Part shown: piece after piece, positions 7,266 to 8,436 of the stretch | How the letters are laid out: every line of letters begins with the position of its first letter | Numbering within the stretch: position 1 is the stretch's first letter | Source: Roseobacter sp. | Lineage (GTDB): Bacteria; Pseudomonadota; Alphaproteobacteria; Rhodobacterales; Rhodobacteraceae | DNA: 8,436 nt | Direction of reading: 5' to 3' | Assembly: GCA_024636425.1 (NCBI GenBank) | Contig: JAGXHB010000003.1 | Span: 1 to 8,436, forward strand | Position numbers and translations under genes: made by a program | The notes under the pieces: model-generated | What the model saw: only the letters and a program-made list of their open reading frames with translations | Databases searched by the model: none | Told to the model about the DNA's origin: nothing

Positions 7266-7277
7266 ATCTGCGCAGAT
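7266..7277. promoter_or_regulatory. Perfect 12-bp palindrome in the divergent promoter region
   Basis: ATCTGCGCAGAT equals its own reverse complement. It lies 13-24 bases before the DUF202 ATG and just upstream of a TTGACA hexamer (7282-7287) facing the metallopeptidase gene. It is a candidate operator affecting either or both genes. No regulator is identified. Confidence 0.3.
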
Positions 7278-7281
7278 AAAG

Positions 7282-7287
7282 TTGACA
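7282..7287 (+). promoter_or_regulatory. Consensus -35 hexamer before the metallopeptidase gene
   Basis: TTGACA matches the housekeeping -35 consensus exactly, 41 bases before the ATG. No good -10 hexamer appears at the normal 16-18 base spacing; CATCTG (7302-7307) is only 14 bases away. The promoter assignment is therefore tentative. Confidence 0.35.
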
Positions 7288-7328
7288 AGCAGGAACGCTC
7301 ACATCTGAGCCCATATCTGGAGAATATC

Positions 7329-8168
7329 ATGCGGTTGCGCGGCATAAGACGAAGCAGGAATGTCGAAGTGCGCAGTGGCCGTCGCGGCGGAGGTGGTGGC
7401 CGCGCCGGGGGCCTCGGTCTGGCGGGTGTGCTGGCGGTGCTGGCGATCGGCTATTTCACAGGGATCGACGTGACACCCTTGCTGACGGGCGGGGGAAACC
7501 AGACCGAGCAAAGCGTGCCTGCCTCTGCCGACGACCCGGCGACAGAATTCACGGCGCAGGTTCTGGCAACGACCGAGGATGTGTGGGGCAAGGTTTTTGA
7601 GGAACAGCTTGGCCGCCAATATGAGCCGCCACGCCTTGTGGTCTTTTCCGGTGTGACCCAGAGTGCCTGCGGCGGTGCATCTGGGGCGACGGGGCCATTC
7701 TATTGTCCGGCTGATGAGAAGGCATATCTGGATACGCAGTTCTTCGACATGCTGGCGCAGCGGATGGGAGCAGGGGGAGATTTCGCAGCCGCCTATGTGA
7801 TCGCCCATGAAGTTGCCCATCATGTGCAGAACCAGCTTGGCATCCTGCCGCAGGTCAACGAACTGCGCCGCCAGTCCTCGACCGCCGAGGCGAACGCCTT
7901 GACCGTGCGGCTGGAATTGATGGCCGACTGTCTTTCGGGGATTTGGGCCATGAACGTACGCGGCCTGATGGAGCGTGGCGATCTGGACGAGGCGCTGAAT
8001 GCAGCGCGCAAGATCGGGGATGACTACCTTCAAAAACAGGCGGGCCGTGTGCCGCAACCCCACACCTTTACGCATGGCACGTCAGAGCAGCGTTCAAGCT
8101 GGTTCCAGCGCGGTTTCGACAGCGGTCAGGTCGGCCAATGCGACACCTTCGCGGCGGAGCGGCTGTAG
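7329..8168 (+). CDS. Membrane-anchored neutral zinc metallopeptidase (YpfJ family)
   Basis: This 279-residue protein resembles the neutral zinc metallopeptidase family (Pfam PF04228, YpfJ/KPN_02809 type). It begins with a strongly basic, Gly-rich cytoplasmic stretch (RRSRNVEVRSGRRGGGGGR, 7-25). One hydrophobic segment (about 28-44) probably anchors it with the catalytic domain outside the inner membrane. The zinc motif HEVAHH (160-165) gives ligands His160 and His164 with catalytic Glu161; Glu196 in RLELMADC is the probable third ligand. All four cysteines (114, 126, 201, 271) lie after the anchor, consistent with disulfides in the periplasm. The physiological substrate is unknown. GGAG at 7319-7322, 6 bases before ATG 7329, fixes the start; the frame is open much further upstream, but that stretch overlaps the DUF202 gene. 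Confidence 0.93.
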   Translation: MRLRGIRRSRNVEVRSGRRGGGGGRAGGLGLAGVLAVLAIGYFTGIDVTPLLTGGGNQTEQSVPASADDPATEFTAQVLATTEDVWGKVFEEQLGRQYEPPRLVVFSGVTQSACGGASGATGPFYCPADEKAYLDTQFFDMLAQRMGAGGDFAAAYVIAHEVAHHVQNQLGILPQVNELRRQSSTAEANALTVRLELMADCLSGIWAMNVRGLMERGDLDEALNAARKIGDDYLQKQAGRVPQPHTFTHGTSEQRSSWFQRGFDSGQVGQCDTFAAERL

Positions 8169-8299
8169 CGTTTGCGGGGCAGGGAGAAGGGGCTCGCAAA
8201 GAGCGCGCACATGCTGTGTCCCGTGGGGATTTCGATTGATTTACTGGGGAGGGAGAGGCCCTGTTCGAAGCGTCGTTCTGGCTCCACAACCAAGGTCAC

Positions 8300-8322
8300 G
8301 CGCTTTTGCACTGCAAGAACGC
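8300..8322 (-). terminator. Imperfect hairpin just downstream of the SRP RNA
   Basis: On the minus strand GCGTTCTTG and CAAAAGCGC can pair, with one mismatch and one wobble, around a 5-base loop. This starts a few bases after the predicted SRP RNA 3' end. No T-run follows, so it may be a processing or Rho-assisted end and not a standard terminator. The rest of the gap 8169-8299 shows no gene or clear signal. Confidence 0.3.
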
Positions 8323-8325
8323 TAG

Positions 8326-8424
8326 GGTGAGAGGCTGATAACGACCCAAGTGGGGCTCGTTACGGCTGCTTCCTTCCGGATCTGACCGGGTTGGCGAGGC
8401 ACCTGCCCGCACCAACCTCTCGAC
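8326..8424 (-). ncRNA. ffs: Signal recognition particle RNA, small bacterial type (4.5S)
   Basis: This is the RNA core of the particle that, with Ffh, targets nascent membrane proteins to FtsY and the Sec translocon. The minus strand at 8387-8364 carries the highly conserved domain IV core: GGTCAGATCCGGAAGG followed by AAGCAGCC, with a GGAA tetraloop at 8377-8374 and the asymmetric internal loop that binds Ffh. The ends close as an 11-bp helix between GAGAGGTTGGT (8421-8411) and ATCAGCCTCTC (8339-8329), allowing G-U pairs. The total length of about 99 bases fits the small SRP RNA without an Alu domain. The exact ends are inferred from the helix and the -10 box. Location near dnaX is common in this group. 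Confidence 0.95.
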
Positions 8425-8430
8425 TCCCAT

Positions 8431-8436
8431 ATAGTA
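8431..8436 (-). promoter_or_regulatory. -10 box of the SRP RNA gene
   Basis: TACTAT on the minus strand occupies the last six bases of the window, 6 bases before the inferred RNA start near 8424. It resembles TATAAT and has the expected spacing to the start. The -35 element would lie outside the window. Confidence 0.55.

Noticed and set aside
6987..7328. Upstream in-frame extension of the metallopeptidase
   Set aside because: It overlaps the DUF202 gene antisense. GGAG at 7319-7322 and the basic-then-hydrophobic N-terminus favour ATG 7329.
7299..8075. Minus-strand 258-codon frame opposite the metallopeptidase gene
   Set aside because: The plus strand carries the HEVAHH zinc motif and a good ribosome binding site; the antisense product looks like noise.
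8171..8200. TTTGCG/CGCAAA hairpin after the metallopeptidase stop
   Set aside because: The stem is only 6 bp with an 18-base loop and no T-run, too weak to call a terminator.
7999..8325. 108-codon plus-strand frame reaching from the metallopeptidase 3' end toward the SRP RNA
   Set aside because: Most of it overlaps the metallopeptidase in another frame. The tail over the gap has no start signal or recognisable domain.

Overview
The window looks like ordinary chromosomal DNA of an alphaproteobacterium, most likely Rhodobacterales (Roseobacter/Rhodobacter group). The clues are the high and even GC content, a single-chain NADP isocitrate dehydrogenase, the dnaX-ybaB-recR cluster with an alphaproteobacterial-type DnaX C-terminus, a DUF202 membrane protein, and a small bacterial SRP RNA close to dnaX. 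I see no mobile elements, CRISPR arrays, tRNAs or rRNAs. I did not find a convincing undescribed system; the findings are modest local oddities.

Layout from left to right. Positions 1-60 hold nothing I can assign. Positions 71-102 form a strong hairpin terminator for icd, which runs on the minus strand (114-2327). A 180-base divergent control region (2328-2507) separates icd from a plus-strand class II aldolase/adducin-family gene (2508-3335). After a GC-rich hairpin comes a histidine-phosphatase/phosphoglycerate-mutase-like gene (3437-4012). Its stop codon overlaps the stop of the convergent recR by 4 bases.

The minus-strand block 7253-4009 reads DUF202 protein, dnaX, ybaB, recR. The last three form the classic DNA replication and repair cluster: the clamp-loader subunit tau, the nucleoid-associated protein YbaB, and the recombination mediator RecR. 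A 75-base divergent region, with a perfect 12-bp palindrome and a consensus TTGACA, separates the DUF202 gene from a plus-strand membrane-anchored zinc metallopeptidase (7329-8168). After a 158-base gap, the right edge carries the signal recognition particle RNA gene (ffs) on the minus strand. Its -10 box lies on the last six bases of the window, so its -35 is outside.

Functionally this is mostly housekeeping: TCA-cycle carbon flow (icd), replication and repair (dnaX, ybaB, recR), protein targeting (ffs) and envelope proteins (DUF202 protein, metallopeptidase). The aldolase-like and phosphatase-like genes have unknown substrates. Every long overlapping reading frame antisense to these genes looks like a GC-bias shadow.
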